From Mesorhizobium amorphae (GTDB lineage Bacteria; Pseudomonadota; Alphaproteobacteria; Rhizobiales; Rhizobiaceae): a stretch of 64,000 nt of DNA. Shown here piece after piece: positions 41,853-52,335 of this stretch (positions are counted from its first letter, which is position 1; the number at the start of each line of letters is the position of its first letter). The position numbers and the translations under genes are program-made. The notes beneath the pieces were generated by a model that worked only from the letters and a program-made list of their open reading frames with translations, was not told the origin of the DNA and ran no database searches. The stretch is taken from NCBI RefSeq assembly GCF_014843845.1, contig NZ_JHQS01000058.1, positions 1 through 64,000 of the forward strand, in the 5' to 3' direction.

Positions 41853-42215
41853 ATGGCGCAAGATTCCGGTTTTGATTTCTTCGGCTTTGGCGACAAGCTT
41901 GCCGGCGAGCGTGAGGTGCGCGAGAAGTTCTGGCGCACCGCAAAGAAGGCTGCCCGGCAGATCCCCTTTATGGAGGACGTGGTGGCAGCCTATTACTGCA
42001 CCATGGACAAGAACACGCCGCTGCGTGCCAAGGGCATCCTGGTGGCGGCGCTCGGCTACTTCGTGCTGCCGGTGGACTTCATTCCCGATTTCGTGCTCGG
42101 CCTCGGCTTCACCGACGACATAGCCGTGCTGACGGCGGCGATCACCACCGTCAGCGCCCACATCACCCCGGCGCACCGGCAGGCCGCCAAGCAGGCGATT
42201 GCCGGCAAGAGCTGA
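41853..42215 (+). CDS. YkvA-family DUF1232 membrane protein
   Basis: A 120-residue protein with the DUF1232 motif LPVDFIPDFVLGLGFTDDIAVL at about residues 70-91. Predicted to have one hydrophobic hairpin (ILVAALGYFVLPV and the motif itself). AAGGAGAG precedes the ATG at 41853. Function is unknown. Confidence 0.85.
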   Translation: MAQDSGFDFFGFGDKLAGEREVREKFWRTAKKAARQIPFMEDVVAAYYCTMDKNTPLRAKGILVAALGYFVLPVDFIPDFVLGLGFTDDIAVLTAAITTVSAHITPAHRQAAKQAIAGKS

Positions 42216-42467
42216 GCCGGCACAGCACACGCAGGGGTGGTTTGAAAAGACAAACTCTTGCCGCTTTCGTGGCCTCCAAGTCCGAGACAGGGACGTCGCG
42301 CTGCTGCTTTTCGAGCGGCAGTGCGGTGATGGCGGCGGTTTCCAGGGGTGTGGGTCCTTTTCTTGAGGAAAATTCACCGTTTGGTAACCCAGATTAAATC
42401 AAAATGAAGCGACGGGCAGGACGCCAGACCGGCCTGCCGCCGCACCAGTTGGAATACGGGAAAAACG

Positions 42468-42971
42468 ATGCGCGGATTGATTGCTACAGTTTCCAGCCTG
42501 GTCCTGGTGGCCCTGGCCGCGCCGGCGCTGGCGCAGTCGGCGACCAAGATCGGCCAGCACAATGCCTGGGGCACCTACAGCTACCAGGCCTCGGGCGGCA
42601 AGGTCTGCTACGTGCTGACCGTGCCGACCGACAAGCAGCCGCCGACGCTCGACCATGGCGACATGTTCTTCTTCGTCAGCCAGCGGCCGGGACAGCAAGT
42701 CTCCTACGAGCCGCAATTCATCGCCGGCTACAATTTCCAGGAGGGCTCCAAGGCCACCGTTACCATCGACAAGAAATCCTTCTCGATGTTCACGCGCGGC
42801 AAGTCGGCCTGGGTCGAGAACGCCGCCGAGGAGCCGGTGCTGATCGCCGCGATGAAGACCGGCACCGACATGAAGGTGTCGGCCAAGTCCGGCCGCGGCA
42901 ACACCACCACCTACGTCTTTTCGCTGAAGGGCATTTCGGCGGCGCTGTCGTCGATCGCCAAGTGCAAGTAG
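42468..42971 (+). CDS. Invasion-associated locus B (IalB) family protein
   Basis: A 167-residue secreted protein: signal peptide (residues 1-23, APALAQ) followed by the IalB domain, with WGTYSYQASGGKVCYVLT near residue 36, FFVSQRPGQQVSYEPQF and FSLKGISAALSSIAKCK at the end. The pair of Cys is conserved. IalB-like proteins of non-pathogenic rhizobia have no known role. The 252-bp gap before it shows no feature. Confidence 0.85.
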   Translation: MRGLIATVSSLVLVALAAPALAQSATKIGQHNAWGTYSYQASGGKVCYVLTVPTDKQPPTLDHGDMFFFVSQRPGQQVSYEPQFIAGYNFQEGSKATVTIDKKSFSMFTRGKSAWVENAAEEPVLIAAMKTGTDMKVSAKSGRGNTTTYVFSLKGISAALSSIAKCK

Positions 42972-43031
42972 GCCGTGCCGCCGAATGGCCCGCTCTCGGA
43001 CTTACCCGAGAGTGAGCAGCAACCGGTTCGA

Positions 43032-43238
43032 ATGAGCAGATTAGGGGAGATCCTACGCACGGCATGGATTGTCGCGCTGTGCGCGGCAGGATTGTCGCTT
43101 GGCGCCATGACTGGCTACAACAACGCCGGATACACTGGGGCAATAGCGCTGGGTCTGGCCGGCTGGATTGTCGGTGCAATTTTCGGCATGGGCGGTCTGG
43201 CCGGAGTAAGAGTTTTGATGCGCTTTTTGGCAGCTTGA
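43032..43238 (+). CDS. Small membrane protein, unknown
   Basis: A 68-residue protein with two helices (TAWIVALCAAGLSLGAMTGY and TGAIALGLAGWIVGAIFGMGG) and a short Arg-rich tail. I recognise no family. The ATG at 43032 is chosen; a GTG at 42975 would add 19 residues. It could be a non-coding gap, since the supporting evidence is only the helix pattern. Confidence 0.4.
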   Translation: MSRLGEILRTAWIVALCAAGLSLGAMTGYNNAGYTGAIALGLAGWIVGAIFGMGGLAGVRVLMRFLAA

Positions 43239-43406
43239 CCGCCAGCCTCTACATCTAGCCGGCATCCTGACGCCAACAGACGGTGGCGAAGCTGACGCAC
43301 CGCTGCCGCCCCCCGCATGACTCCGCGCGCAACCTGTGCTATGCGCCGCGCTTCATTTCCGGCACGATGCTGAAATCGGCCGCAAACCGCTTATATTGGC
43401 GCTACC

Positions 43407-44642
43407 ATGACCTTTTCATTCGATCTTACCGCCGAAGGCGCTCGTGACGCGTTGCGCGCCCGCGCAGCACAGCCCGAAAAGCCGTCGCTGATCGGCCTGA
43501 CGCGCGCCGAACTCGGTGAAGCCCTCGTCGCCGCGGGCATCGTGCCGGAGCGCCAGGCAAAAATGCGCGCCCAGCAGCTTTGGCACTGGATGTATGTGCG
43601 CGGCGTTTCCGACTTTGCCGGCATGTTCAACATCTCCAAGGATCTGCGCGCCGAGCTGGACAAGCATTTCACCGTGGCGCGGCCCGAAATCGTCGAGGAG
43701 CAGATTTCCGCCGACGGCACGCGTAAATGGCTGTTCCGCTTTCCGCCGCGCGGCGCCGGTCGGCCGGTCGAGATCGAGACCGTCTACATTCCCGAGGAAG
43801 GGCGCGGCACGCTCTGCATCTCCTCGCAGGTCGGCTGCACGCTGACCTGTTCCTTCTGCCACACCGGCACGCAGAAGCTGGTGCGCAATTTGACCGCCGA
43901 GGAAATCCTCGCCCAGCTTTTGACCGCCCGCGACCGGCTCGGCGATTTCCCCGACCGCGACACGCCGGACGGTGCCATCGTGCCGGCCGAGGGCAGAAAA
44001 GTCTCCAACATCGTCATGATGGGCATGGGCGAGCCGCTCTACAATTTCGAGGCGGTGAAGAAGGCGCTGTTGATCGCTTCCGACGGCGACGGACTTTCCC
44101 TGTCGAAAAGGCGCATCACGCTGTCGACCTCCGGCGTCGTGCCCGAAATCTTCCGCACCGGCGAGGAGATCGGCGTCATGCTGGCGATCTCGCTGCATGC
44201 CACCAATGACGATCTGCGCGACCTGCTGGTGCCGATCAACAAGAAGTATCCGCTGAAGGAATTGATCGCCGCCTGCCGCGCCTATCCTGGCCTGTCCAAC
44301 GCCAAGCGCATCACCTTCGAATATGTGATGCTGAAGGACGTCAATGATTCCATCGACGACGCCAAGGGGCTGATCAAGCTGCTCAAGGGCATCCCGGCCA
44401 AGATCAATCTGATCCCGTTCAACCCGTGGCCGGGCACCAACTATCAGTGCTCCGACTGGGAGACGATCGAGAAGTTCGCCGACTACATCAACAATGCCGG
44501 CTACGCCTCGCCGATCCGCACCCCGCGCGGCCGCGACATCCTCGCCGCCTGCGGCCAGCTGAAGTCGGAATCGGAGCGCATGCGCAAAGTCGACCGCCTC
44601 GCGCTGGAAGCCATGATGATCGCGGGGCACGGCGAGGCGTGA
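43407..44642 (+). CDS. rlmN: 23S rRNA (adenine-2503-C2)-methyltransferase
   Basis: A 411-residue radical-SAM enzyme that methylates A2503 of 23S rRNA and A37 of some tRNAs. The cluster-binding motif is [15 protein letters not shown] near residues 143-157, [15 protein letters not shown] follows, and [13 protein letters not shown] holds further conserved positions. The catalytic Cys pair is in NYQC and DILAACGQL. It overlaps the next membrane-protein gene by 4 bp (GTGA). Confidence 0.96.
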   Translation: MTFSFDLTAEGARDALRARAAQPEKPSLIGLTRAELGEALVAAGIVPERQAKMRAQQLWHWMYVRGVSDFAGMFNISKDLRAELDKHFTVARPEIVEEQISADGTRKWLFRFPPRGAGRPVEIETVYIPEEGRGTLCISSQVGCTLTCSFCHTGTQKLVRNLTAEEILAQLLTARDRLGDFPDRDTPDGAIVPAEGRKVSNIVMMGMGEPLYNFEAVKKALLIASDGDGLSLSKRRITLSTSGVVPEIFRTGEEIGVMLAISLHATNDDLRDLLVPINKKYPLKELIAACRAYPGLSNAKRITFEYVMLKDVNDSIDDAKGLIKLLKGIPAKINLIPFNPWPGTNYQCSDWETIEKFADYINNAGYASPIRTPRGRDILAACGQLKSESERMRKVDRLALEAMMIAGHGEA

Positions 44643-45118
44643 GCCGTCTTCTCGCCTATCTCATCCGCTTCGCCGTCATCCTGATCGGCTATATCGTCGC
44701 CTCGCTGGCGGCTAGCGCCTTCCTCAACATCCTGTTCCTGGCTTCGCTCGGCTATTCGCCGGACCAGACCCACCCGACGGCGACCGCATCGCTCTATTTC
44801 TCTATTCCGTTCGTGGCGCTGTTCGTCGCCTATTTCGGCTTCATGCCGGCGGCGATCGTCATCCTGATTTCCGAAATCCTCGGGCGGCGCGACTGGCTGT
44901 TCTACGCGCTTGCCGGCGGCGTGGTTGCCGCGGTCTTCCTCGGCTTTGTCCATCAGAACGCCGACGCCGATTTCGACGTCACTGAGCCACGTGCCATCGC
45001 TGCCGTGATCGGCTGCGGCATGGTCGGTGGCATCTTCTATTGGCTCGCCGCCGGCCGCTGGGCCGGAAGCTGGTGGAAAAGCGAAGCGCCTATTTCGCCT
45101 GGGCCGTCAGGATCTTGA
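44639..45118 (+). CDS. Integral membrane protein, unknown
   Basis: A 159-residue protein with four predicted helices ([80 protein letters not shown]). It starts at a GTG that overlaps the rlmN stop. No family is recognised, but the coupling suggests co-translation with rlmN. Its 3' end overlaps the convergent LysE-type gene by 29 bp. Confidence 0.65.
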   Translation: MSRLLAYLIRFAVILIGYIVASLAASAFLNILFLASLGYSPDQTHPTATASLYFSIPFVALFVAYFGFMPAAIVILISEILGRRDWLFYALAGGVVAAVFLGFVHQNADADFDVTEPRAIAAVIGCGMVGGIFYWLAAGRWAGSWWKSEAPISPGPSGS

Positions 45119-45731
45119 GCGCGAAGGCCGAGAACACGCCGGCAAACAGATAGTCGACCACCCGCGTGACGCGCGGGCTGGCCTTCATCGCCGCCGAGAA
45201 CCTTTCCGCAGCAAACACCATCGGCGCCGTCACCGGGATCGATAGCACGATGAACACCGCACCAAGGAAGAACAGTTTGCCCGGTGCGTTCGGATCGTGC
45301 GCGGAAACGAACTGCGGCAAAAACGTCATGAAGAACAGTATGATCTTCGGGTTGAGCAGATTGACGCCCAGCCCGGCCGCCCAGCTGCGGAACAACGAGA
45401 TTTGTGGCCCGCTCTTCTTCTCCGGCGAAAACGCGGACCCCTTGGCGAGCGCCTGCCAGGCCAGGAACACCAGATAGCCGGCGCCAAAAATCTTCAGCAC
45501 GAAGAAGGCCATCGGCGAGGCGACGATCAGCGCCGAGATGCCAACCACCACCAGCGTCGTGTGGATCAGCGTGCCGCACAGCGCGCCCGCCATCGAGGCA
45601 AAGCCGGTGGCGCGGCCCTGGCTCAGTGTCCGCGAGACGAACAGCGTCATGTCGGGCCCCGGCGTGATCGCCAGGATGACGGTGGCAATGGCGAACTGGA
45701 TCAGCGTCGCGGTGTCGGGAATGAAGGACAT
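45090..45731 (-). CDS. LysE/RhtB-family amino-acid exporter
   Basis: A 213-residue six-helix exporter. TPGPDMTLFVSRTLSQGR near residues 24-41, FLAWQALAKGS near residue 94 and LLNPKIILFFMTFLPQF near residue 125 are the family signatures. Substrate (lysine, homoserine or other amino acid) cannot be told. The ATG at 45731 begins MSFIPDTATLIQFA. It is divergent from argG. Confidence 0.92.
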   Translation of the reverse strand: MSFIPDTATLIQFAIATVILAITPGPDMTLFVSRTLSQGRATGFASMAGALCGTLIHTTLVVVGISALIVASPMAFFVLKIFGAGYLVFLAWQALAKGSAFSPEKKSGPQISLFRSWAAGLGVNLLNPKIILFFMTFLPQFVSAHDPNAPGKLFFLGAVFIVLSIPVTAPMVFAAERFSAAMKASPRVTRVVDYLFAGVFSAFALKILTAQAK

Positions 45732-45897
45732 GGCCGGTCTCAAGGCAGCAAAAGACGGCGCAGCCATAACGCAAGTGTCCTGCCCTTGCCAGCTTCTGGC
45801 TGATCCAGCATCTGGTCCAGCCACCGTTCGTCTCTTGCGCAGGCCGGAAACGCCGTGATACCTCGCCCGCCGAGAACTCCTGTCGCGGAACCGCCAA

Positions 45898-47118
45898 ATG
45901 TCAAAAGCAAAAGACGTCAAGAAAGTCGTGCTCGCCTATTCCGGCGGCCTCGACACCTCCATCATCCTGAAATGGCTGCAGACCGAGCTTGGCGCCGAAG
46001 TCGTCACCTTCACCGCCGACCTCGGCCAGGGCGGCGAGCTGGAGCCGGCGCGCCGCAAGGCCGAGATGATGGGCATCAAGGACATCCGCGTCGTCGATGT
46101 GCGCGAGGAATTCGTCGCCGACTTCGTCTTCCCGATGTTTCGCGCCAACGCCGTCTATGAAGGCACTTACCTGCTCGGGACCTCGATCGCCCGACCCCTG
46201 ATCTCCAAGCATCTGGTCGAGATCGCCAGGGAGACGGGTGCCGATGCAATTGCTCATGGTGCTACCGGCAAGGGCAACGACCAGGTCCGTTTCGAGCTGT
46301 CGGCCTATGCGCTGAATCCCGACATCAAGGTCATCGCGCCGTGGCGCGACTGGTCGTTCAAGTCGCGCACCGACCTGATCAACTTCGCCGAGCAGCACCA
46401 GATCCCGGTGCCGAAGGACAAGAAGGGCGACGCGCCGTTCTCGGTCGACGCCAACCTGCTGCACTCGTCGTCCGAGGGCAAGGTGCTGGAAGATCCGTGG
46501 AGCGAGCCGCCGGAATTCGTCCACCAGCGCACCGTCTCGCCGATGGATGCGCCGGACAAGGTCACCGAGATCGAGATCGAGTTCCTCAAGGGCGATCCGA
46601 TCGCGCTGAATGGCAAGAAGCTGTCGCCGGCGACGATGCTGGCGGCGCTCAACGATCTCGGCCGCGACAATGGCATCGGCCGCCTCGACCTGGTCGAGAA
46701 CCGTTTCGTCGGCATGAAATCGCGTGGCGTCTACGAGACGCCTGGCGGCACCATACTGATATCAGCCCACCGCGCCATCGAGTCGATCGCGCTCGACAGG
46801 GGCGCCGGCCACCTCAAGGACGAGTTCATGCCGCGCTATGCCGAGCTGATCTACAACGGCTTCTGGTTCTCGCCCGAGCGGCTGATGCTGCAGGCGATGA
46901 TCGACAAGAGCCAGGAAGACGTCGAAGGCACGGTGCGGCTCAAGCTCTATAAGGGCAACGTCATGGTCACCGGCCGCAAGTCGAACAAGACGCTCTATTC
47001 CGACGCGCTGGTCACCTTCGAGGACGACCGCGGCGCCTACGACCAGAAGGACGCCGCCGGCTTCATCCGCCTCAACGCGCTGCGGCTGCGCACACTTGCC
47101 GCGCGCAACCGCAATTGA
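45898..47118 (+). CDS. argG: Argininosuccinate synthase
   Basis: A 406-residue type I synthase that joins citrulline and aspartate. The P-loop is [14 protein letters not shown] at residues 13-26, followed by CTATDLGQ-like FTADLGQG and [14 protein letters not shown] near 120. The length is normal and the ATG is at 45898. A bidirectional terminator follows. Confidence 0.97.
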   Translation: MSKAKDVKKVVLAYSGGLDTSIILKWLQTELGAEVVTFTADLGQGGELEPARRKAEMMGIKDIRVVDVREEFVADFVFPMFRANAVYEGTYLLGTSIARPLISKHLVEIARETGADAIAHGATGKGNDQVRFELSAYALNPDIKVIAPWRDWSFKSRTDLINFAEQHQIPVPKDKKGDAPFSVDANLLHSSSEGKVLEDPWSEPPEFVHQRTVSPMDAPDKVTEIEIEFLKGDPIALNGKKLSPATMLAALNDLGRDNGIGRLDLVENRFVGMKSRGVYETPGGTILISAHRAIESIALDRGAGHLKDEFMPRYAELIYNGFWFSPERLMLQAMIDKSQEDVEGTVRLKLYKGNVMVTGRKSNKTLYSDALVTFEDDRGAYDQKDAAGFIRLNALRLRTLAARNRN

Positions 47119-47172
47119 GAGCGATGTGCCAGGCGCTCAGCCGGCATGGCATTTGCCACACGCATCAACAAA

Positions 47173-47197
47173 AAAGCCCGGCACATGGCCGGGCTTT
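47173..47197. terminator. Bidirectional terminator between argG and the transglycosylase
   Basis: A perfect 10-bp stem AAAGCCCGGC / GCCGGGCTTT with a 5-base loop, flanked by A-rich sequence on the left and T on the right, so it can serve both convergent genes. Confidence 0.85.
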
Positions 47198-47217
47198 CGT
47201 CGATTAGAGATTTCTAT

Positions 47218-48009
47218 TCAATCGCCGTCGATCGCCGTGGCGATGCGGGCGATGGCCTGTTGATAGACGCTCGCGGAATTCCAGCCGGCAATGGCGCCCA
47301 TATTCGCGCTTGCGCTCGCACCCGCCTGCCAGCCATGAGCCTTGAGGAAGTTGGCGGTGGAAGCCAGCGCAGTGGCTTTGTCGCGCAGATTCCCGTTGCC
47401 GACGCCATACTGCAAAACATTTCCGGGCAGGAACTGCGTATGGCCAATCTCGCCATGCGCTGCGCCGACCGACGAGGCGCTCAACGCGCCGCGATCGACC
47501 AGCTTCAGGGCTGCAATGGCATGCGGATAAAAGAACCCCGGCCGGCGGCAATCATAGGCAAGCGTCAGAATGGCAGAGACCGTATTCTGCTTGCCCAAGG
47601 AGGCACCGAAGCCGGTCTCCATGCCCCAGATGGCGAGCAACACACCCGGCGACACGCCGTAGGTCGCTTCGATCTTGTTGAACAGCGCCGCGTTCGACTT
47701 CTTCAGCGAACGGCCCTTGGAAATGATCGCGGCCCCACCGCGGCGCTTCATGAACTCTTCGACAGAGCCGCTGAAAGCCTTATGGATGGCGCGGTCGACG
47801 CTGATCGTCTTTGTTGCGTAGGTGGCGCCGGCCAGAGCGGCCAGACCCTTCGAACCGACACCGTTGGACCTGGCCTCCGCGGCAAACTCCTGCTTCCAGG
47901 CCTCGAAGCCAGCGCCGTTCTTGCCGCAGCTGGCCGCCTGCGCGCCCGTCGCCAGCGCAAGCACCGCCAGCGCGGCCGCAAAAATTCTTCCCTTGGCAAG
48001 AAATGCCAT
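47218..48009 (-). CDS. Lytic murein transglycosylase (MltB/SLT family)
   Basis: A 263-residue exported enzyme with a signal peptide (to about residue 25, TGAQAASC). The catalytic Glu lies in LAIWGMETGFGASLG near residue 124, and GEIGHTQFLPGNVLQYG near residue 185 continues the active-site groove. It cleaves the glycan strand of peptidoglycan to anhydro products. The ATG at 48009 has AGGAGAAA just upstream. Confidence 0.9.
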   Translation of the reverse strand: MAFLAKGRIFAAALAVLALATGAQAASCGKNGAGFEAWKQEFAAEARSNGVGSKGLAALAGATYATKTISVDRAIHKAFSGSVEEFMKRRGGAAIISKGRSLKKSNAALFNKIEATYGVSPGVLLAIWGMETGFGASLGKQNTVSAILTLAYDCRRPGFFYPHAIAALKLVDRGALSASSVGAAHGEIGHTQFLPGNVLQYGVGNGNLRDKATALASTANFLKAHGWQAGASASANMGAIAGWNSASVYQQAIARIATAIDGD

Positions 48010-48156
48010 GCTTTTCTCCTGATTGCCTGAATCACGTCCCGGTTGCGAATTTGCCAGTGAAACGCGCAATTGTCACCGTACCCCCGGCGCTACGCTGGCC
48101 AATGCCGCGCAATTTGCCTACGATCAAGTAGATATTGTGGCGGGGGTCTTGCATTC

Positions 48157-49404
48157 ATGGATGACGTTGACGTCGTGATCATCGGCGCCGGCTCCGCTGG
48201 CCTCGCCGCCGCCAAGACCATTCGCGCCGCCGGCCTTTCCTTCAAACTGCTGGAAGCGATGGGCCGCGTCGGCGGTCGCGCCTGGACCAGCGACCAGCAT
48301 TTCGGCGTCCCGTTCGACATCGGCTGCGCCTGGCTGCATGCCGCGGATCGCAATCCCTATTTTCCCGAGGCCGAGGCCGCCGGCTGGACGCTTCACCATC
48401 ACGACATGAATGTCGATCATCTCTATTACCGCCAGCGCAAGGCAAGCGAGGTCGAAGAGGCCGAGATGAAGGCCGCCGATGCACGGCTGTTCGAACTGCT
48501 GGCCGCGCACCAGGTGGAAGAGGGCGACGACGACCGCCTTTCGGCACTCCTCGCCAAGGGACATGCGCCGCGCGCCGCCGCCACCTTCGCCGGGCCGATG
48601 GATTTTGGCGCCGACGAGGACGAAATATCGATCCGTGACTTTCAGGCCGCCGCCGATCTCGATCCCAATTATTTCAGCAAGGAAGGGTTTGGCGCCCTGG
48701 TGGCGCATTTCGGGGCAGACCTGCCGGTGGAACTGTCGACGCCGGTGCGAAAGATCCTCTGGGACGTGCCGGGTGTCGCCTGCGTCACCGATCGCGGCAC
48801 CATCCGCGCCAGGGCGGTCATCGTCACAGCCTCGCCGGCGGTGCTCGCCTTCGAGGAGATCGAGTTCTCGCCGGCGCTTCCCGATACGCATTTTGGCGCC
48901 TTCTTCGATCTGCCTATGGGCATGCTGACCAAGCTGCCGGTCGAGATCCGGGGCACCAGGCTTGGCCTGCAGCCCTTCGACGATCTGTTGATCGAGCGGT
49001 TGGCCAGACACGACATCTACTTCCTGTGCTTTCCCTTCGATCTCGACCTGATGGTCGGTTTCGTCGGCGGTGACTTCGCCTGGGAGATGTCCGCTGCCGG
49101 TGAAGCGGCGGGCATCGACTTCGTCATCGACCGTCTCTGCAACATCTTCGGTGCGGACACCCGCAAGCATGTCGCACGCGCCATGATGACCAATTGGGGC
49201 GGCGAGCGCTTCGTGCGCGGAGCGTATGCGGCGGCCCGCCCGGGACGCTCCGAAGCGCGCGCCACCCTGATGCAGCCGGTGGCGGAAAAGATCTTCTTCG
49301 CCGGCGAGCACCTGGCTGGTCCGCTCATCCAGACCTGCGGTGGCGCGCGCCTGTCGGGAGAGAGCGTGGCACGGCAGGTGGCCGCCTTGCTTGCGATTGG
49401 ATAG
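48157..49404 (+). CDS. FAD-dependent amine oxidase
   Basis: A 415-residue flavin amine oxidase. VVIIGAGSAGLAAAKTIRAAG at the N-terminus (FAD fold), then EAMGRVGGRAWTS near residue 36, and the C-terminal IFFAGEHLAGPLIQTCGGA that closes around the flavin. The group includes polyamine and monoamine oxidases; substrate unknown. The ATG at 48157 is chosen because the fold begins six residues later. No good ribosome-binding site is visible. Confidence 0.88.
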   Translation: MDDVDVVIIGAGSAGLAAAKTIRAAGLSFKLLEAMGRVGGRAWTSDQHFGVPFDIGCAWLHAADRNPYFPEAEAAGWTLHHHDMNVDHLYYRQRKASEVEEAEMKAADARLFELLAAHQVEEGDDDRLSALLAKGHAPRAAATFAGPMDFGADEDEISIRDFQAAADLDPNYFSKEGFGALVAHFGADLPVELSTPVRKILWDVPGVACVTDRGTIRARAVIVTASPAVLAFEEIEFSPALPDTHFGAFFDLPMGMLTKLPVEIRGTRLGLQPFDDLLIERLARHDIYFLCFPFDLDLMVGFVGGDFAWEMSAAGEAAGIDFVIDRLCNIFGADTRKHVARAMMTNWGGERFVRGAYAAARPGRSEARATLMQPVAEKIFFAGEHLAGPLIQTCGGARLSGESVARQVAALLAIG

Positions 49405-49483
49405 CGGCGGCTGGGGCGGCGGCTCGCGTTTGGGTGGCCGGCGATCCCGCCCTATATGCTGGCTCTGACGATTTGAGAGCACA

Positions 49484-50581
49484 ATGAAGCTGTTCGACTG
49501 CCCGCATTGCGGCCACCGCCTCTATTTCGAGAACGCCCAGTGCCTGAGCTGCGCCAGCCTCGTCCTCTATGATCCCGAGCAGGCAAGCTTTACCTTGTCT
49601 GGTATCGACGGCGTTTTCCAATGCACCAATGCCGATGAATGCGCCTGCAACTGGCGGGCGGGGCCGGGCCCGGCCTTCTGCCGCGCCTGCGCGCTGAACC
49701 AGCTGATCCCGGACCTCTCGGTCGACGGCAACCGCCGGCGCTGGATCCGCGTCGAGGCGGCCAAGAAGCGCGCCATCTATTCGCTGCTCGCCTTCGGCCT
49801 GCCGACCGCACCAAAGCACAACCCCGGCGACGAGGCCGGCCTTGCCTTCGACTTCCTTGCCGATCCGATCGGCGGCGGCCCAGGCGGCGAGCGCATCCTG
49901 ACCGGCCATGACAATGGCCTGATCACGCTCAACGTCGCCGAGGCGGACTCCGCCGAACGTGAAAGACGGCGCGTCGAAATGGGCGAGAATTACCGCACGC
50001 TGCTCGGCCATTTCCGCCACGAGCTCGGCCACTATTACTGGGATCGGCTGATCCGAGACGACCCGCAAAGGCTTGCAGCCTTCCGCGCCTTGTTCGGCGA
50101 CGATCGCCCGGACTATGAGCAGGCGCTTCAGACCTACTATGCCACGGGTGCTGCGCCCGACTGGCAGCAGGGCCACATCTCCGCTTATGCGACGTCGCAC
50201 CCTTGGGAAGACTGGGCCGAAACCTTCGCGCACTATCTGCACATCACCGACACGCTGGAGATGGTGCATGCGCTGAATTTCCCGCTTGGCCGGCTGGAGA
50301 CGGTTGACGCCGAGGCGCTGCCGCGCGGCGATACCGGCGGCAAACTGCAGGCAGCGCCGTCCGAACCCGCCACCGTGCCCGAGCCCTTCGACAGGATCCT
50401 CGCCCGTTGGCTGGTCCTGTCGGAGGCGTCCAACTCGATCAACCGCTGCATGGGCCTGCCCGATCTCTATCCCTTCGTCATTTCGGACGTGACGGCGCGG
50501 AAACTGGACTTCGTCCACGCGCTTTTGACCGGTTTGCCGAAAGAAACCGGAACAATTCGTGAGCCGGCAGGGGCATTTTAG
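49484..50581 (+). CDS. Zinc-binding metallopeptidase with N-terminal zinc ribbon
   Basis: A 365-residue protein. The N-terminal Cys pairs CPHC (residues 5-8) and CLSC (20-23), then CTNADECAC and CRAC, form a zinc ribbon (DUF2248-like). The catalytic HFRHELGHYYWDRL near residue 180 holds the HExxH zinc motif. The rest follows the family of putative zinc-binding peptidases common in proteobacteria. Target unknown. It lies 79 bp after the amine oxidase. Confidence 0.85.
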   Translation: MKLFDCPHCGHRLYFENAQCLSCASLVLYDPEQASFTLSGIDGVFQCTNADECACNWRAGPGPAFCRACALNQLIPDLSVDGNRRRWIRVEAAKKRAIYSLLAFGLPTAPKHNPGDEAGLAFDFLADPIGGGPGGERILTGHDNGLITLNVAEADSAERERRRVEMGENYRTLLGHFRHELGHYYWDRLIRDDPQRLAAFRALFGDDRPDYEQALQTYYATGAAPDWQQGHISAYATSHPWEDWAETFAHYLHITDTLEMVHALNFPLGRLETVDAEALPRGDTGGKLQAAPSEPATVPEPFDRILARWLVLSEASNSINRCMGLPDLYPFVISDVTARKLDFVHALLTGLPKETGTIREPAGAF

Positions 50582-50645
50582 CCGGAACGCATAGAGCCTT
50601 GTTTCGTCCCCGTTCGCGAGGGAGTTCGAAGAACGGAGAGAAATC

Positions 50646-51248
50646 ATGAAAGCCATACTGTTTCCGGCCATCGCCGGGGCGCTCGTCGCCATGTCGGGCG
50701 CGGCTCTGGCCGAGACAGCCGTTTCGGCTGTCACCGATCTCAACGTGCGCGCCGGCCCCGGCCCGCAATATCCCGTGATCGGCGTGCTGGCCGCCGGCCA
50801 GTCGGCAACGCTCCAGGGCTGCATTGCAAACAGCAAATGGTGCACCATCGCCGAGGCCAATGGCCAAGGCTGGGTCTATTCGGATTATGTAACGGCCGAT
50901 TTCGGCGGCAATCAGGTGGTGCTGACGCGCCGGCCGGTTGACGCCGATATCGCGGTTGTGACGCCGCCGAGTGACGATATCTATACGGATACCTATACCA
51001 GCGCCATTGTCGCGGCCGAACCGATCGACCCGATCGCCAGACCGCCGGCCGAAGTCGGCACCTATGTCACCACGAACCGGCTCGACCCTGTCTATCTCGA
51101 TGGCGAGGTGGTGACGGGCGCGACCTTGCCGGACACGGTCGAGTTGCGTGAAATCCCTGACTACGACTACCGCTATGTCTATGTGAACAACCAGCCGGCG
51201 CTGGTCGACCCCGGCACGCGGCGCATCGTCTACATCATGCGTGACTAG
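50646..51248 (+). CDS. SH3-domain, DUF1236-containing exported protein
   Basis: A 200-residue secreted protein: signal peptide to residue 22 (ALAET), bacterial SH3 domain (VTDLNVRAGPGPQYPVIGVL to GQGWVYSDYV) at residues 25-80, a spacer, and the DUF1236 stretch LPDTVELREIPDYDYRYVYVNN at the C-terminus. SH3b domains bind cell-wall peptides. A strong terminator follows. Confidence 0.88.
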   Translation: MKAILFPAIAGALVAMSGAALAETAVSAVTDLNVRAGPGPQYPVIGVLAAGQSATLQGCIANSKWCTIAEANGQGWVYSDYVTADFGGNQVVLTRRPVDADIAVVTPPSDDIYTDTYTSAIVAAEPIDPIARPPAEVGTYVTTNRLDPVYLDGEVVTGATLPDTVELREIPDYDYRYVYVNNQPALVDPGTRRIVYIMRD

Positions 51249-51261
51249 GTCACTGAAACAC

Positions 51262-51294
51262 GCGGCCGCCAGCGCTGGCGGCCGCCGCTCTTTT
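51262..51294 (+). terminator. Terminator after the SH3-domain gene
   Basis: A perfect 24-bp palindrome GCGGCCGCCAGC / GCTGGCGGCCGC followed by CGCTCTTTTC, starting 14 bp after the stop. Confidence 0.85.
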
Positions 51295-51357
51295 CGAGCT
51301 CAGCACATGAGGGCCCCGACGAGGATGATTGCGCGCGGAGCCCCGATCCCATAGATC

Positions 51358-52335
51358 ATGCGTCGCGAATACGTTGGGCAGGGGAGCCGCGTGATCATCG
51401 ACAATGCCGCTTTCGAGCGCTATCGGCGCTCGCCGAACGACAAGACAAATTTGCCGCGCCTCCTGCTCGGAAGCGCCATTGTCGTGCTTTTCTGGGTGGC
51501 GACGACCCTGGTCGTGCTGCTCGGCGGCACCTATGCCTTCGTCGCCTGGCGGGCCTCGATGGCCGGCAGCGCGCCGACCGGCCGGCCGGTGCAGGATTTC
51601 CTGGCATCGCCCGAAGGGATCCTTATCGCACTGGTCTCCTTCGCCGGCATCTGGATCGGCCTTTGGATCGCCATGCGCTGGGTGCATGGGGAGCCGCTGT
51701 CGGCGCTGATCGGAACCAGCCGCCGCGTTTCGCGCCAGGGATTCCTCAAGGGCCTGGCGGCGGTGCTGACCACCTCGCTGCTCTCCGAGGTGTTGCTCTA
51801 TTGGCTGCAACCCGAGATCGCGCGCGGCGCGATCAGCCTGCCGTCCTGGCTGCTGTTCCTCGTCCCGATCGTCTTGCTGGCCTTTCTGCAGACGTCCTCC
51901 GAGGAGGCGCTGTTTCGCGGCTATCTGCTGAGAGGCCTGGCAAACCGGTTTCGCAGCCCTCTGATCTGGGTGTTGCTGCCGGTGCTGCTGTTCACCGCGC
52001 TGCATTGGAGTTCGGCCTCGTCGCTCGCCATCAATGCCTGCGTGCTGGTCTCGATCGCCACCTTCGCGCTGGTGCTGACGCTGCTGGTCTATGCGACGGG
52101 CAATCTGGGTGCTGCCTTCGGCGCCCATCTCGGCAACAACCTGACCGGCTTCCTGCTGATTTCGCACCAGGCAGGCTACAATTCCTTTGCCCTGTTCAAC
52201 GCCAAGCCGTTGGAAGGCCCCGGCTGGACGACATGGGACGCGGTCCTGATCGCCGCGATCGGCATCGTCAGCAGCCTGCTGACGGTGTTGCTCCTGTTGC
52301 ATCCGCGCTCGCCGCTGAAGGTCGGGCCGGACTAA
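51358..52335 (+). CDS. CPBP-family intramembrane metalloprotease
   Basis: A 325-residue membrane protein with about eight helices. The CPBP/Abi motifs are TSSEEALFRGYLLRGL near residues 181-196 (EExxxR), LLFTALHWSS near residue 218 and FGAHLGNNLTGF near residue 260, with the His residues that bind zinc. In bacteria it may process CAAX-like or other membrane substrates. It shares one base (TAATG) with the glycosyltransferase gene. Confidence 0.9.
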   Translation: MRREYVGQGSRVIIDNAAFERYRRSPNDKTNLPRLLLGSAIVVLFWVATTLVVLLGGTYAFVAWRASMAGSAPTGRPVQDFLASPEGILIALVSFAGIWIGLWIAMRWVHGEPLSALIGTSRRVSRQGFLKGLAAVLTTSLLSEVLLYWLQPEIARGAISLPSWLLFLVPIVLLAFLQTSSEEALFRGYLLRGLANRFRSPLIWVLLPVLLFTALHWSSASSLAINACVLVSIATFALVLTLLVYATGNLGAAFGAHLGNNLTGFLLISHQAGYNSFALFNAKPLEGPGWTTWDAVLIAAIGIVSSLLTVLLLLHPRSPLKVGPD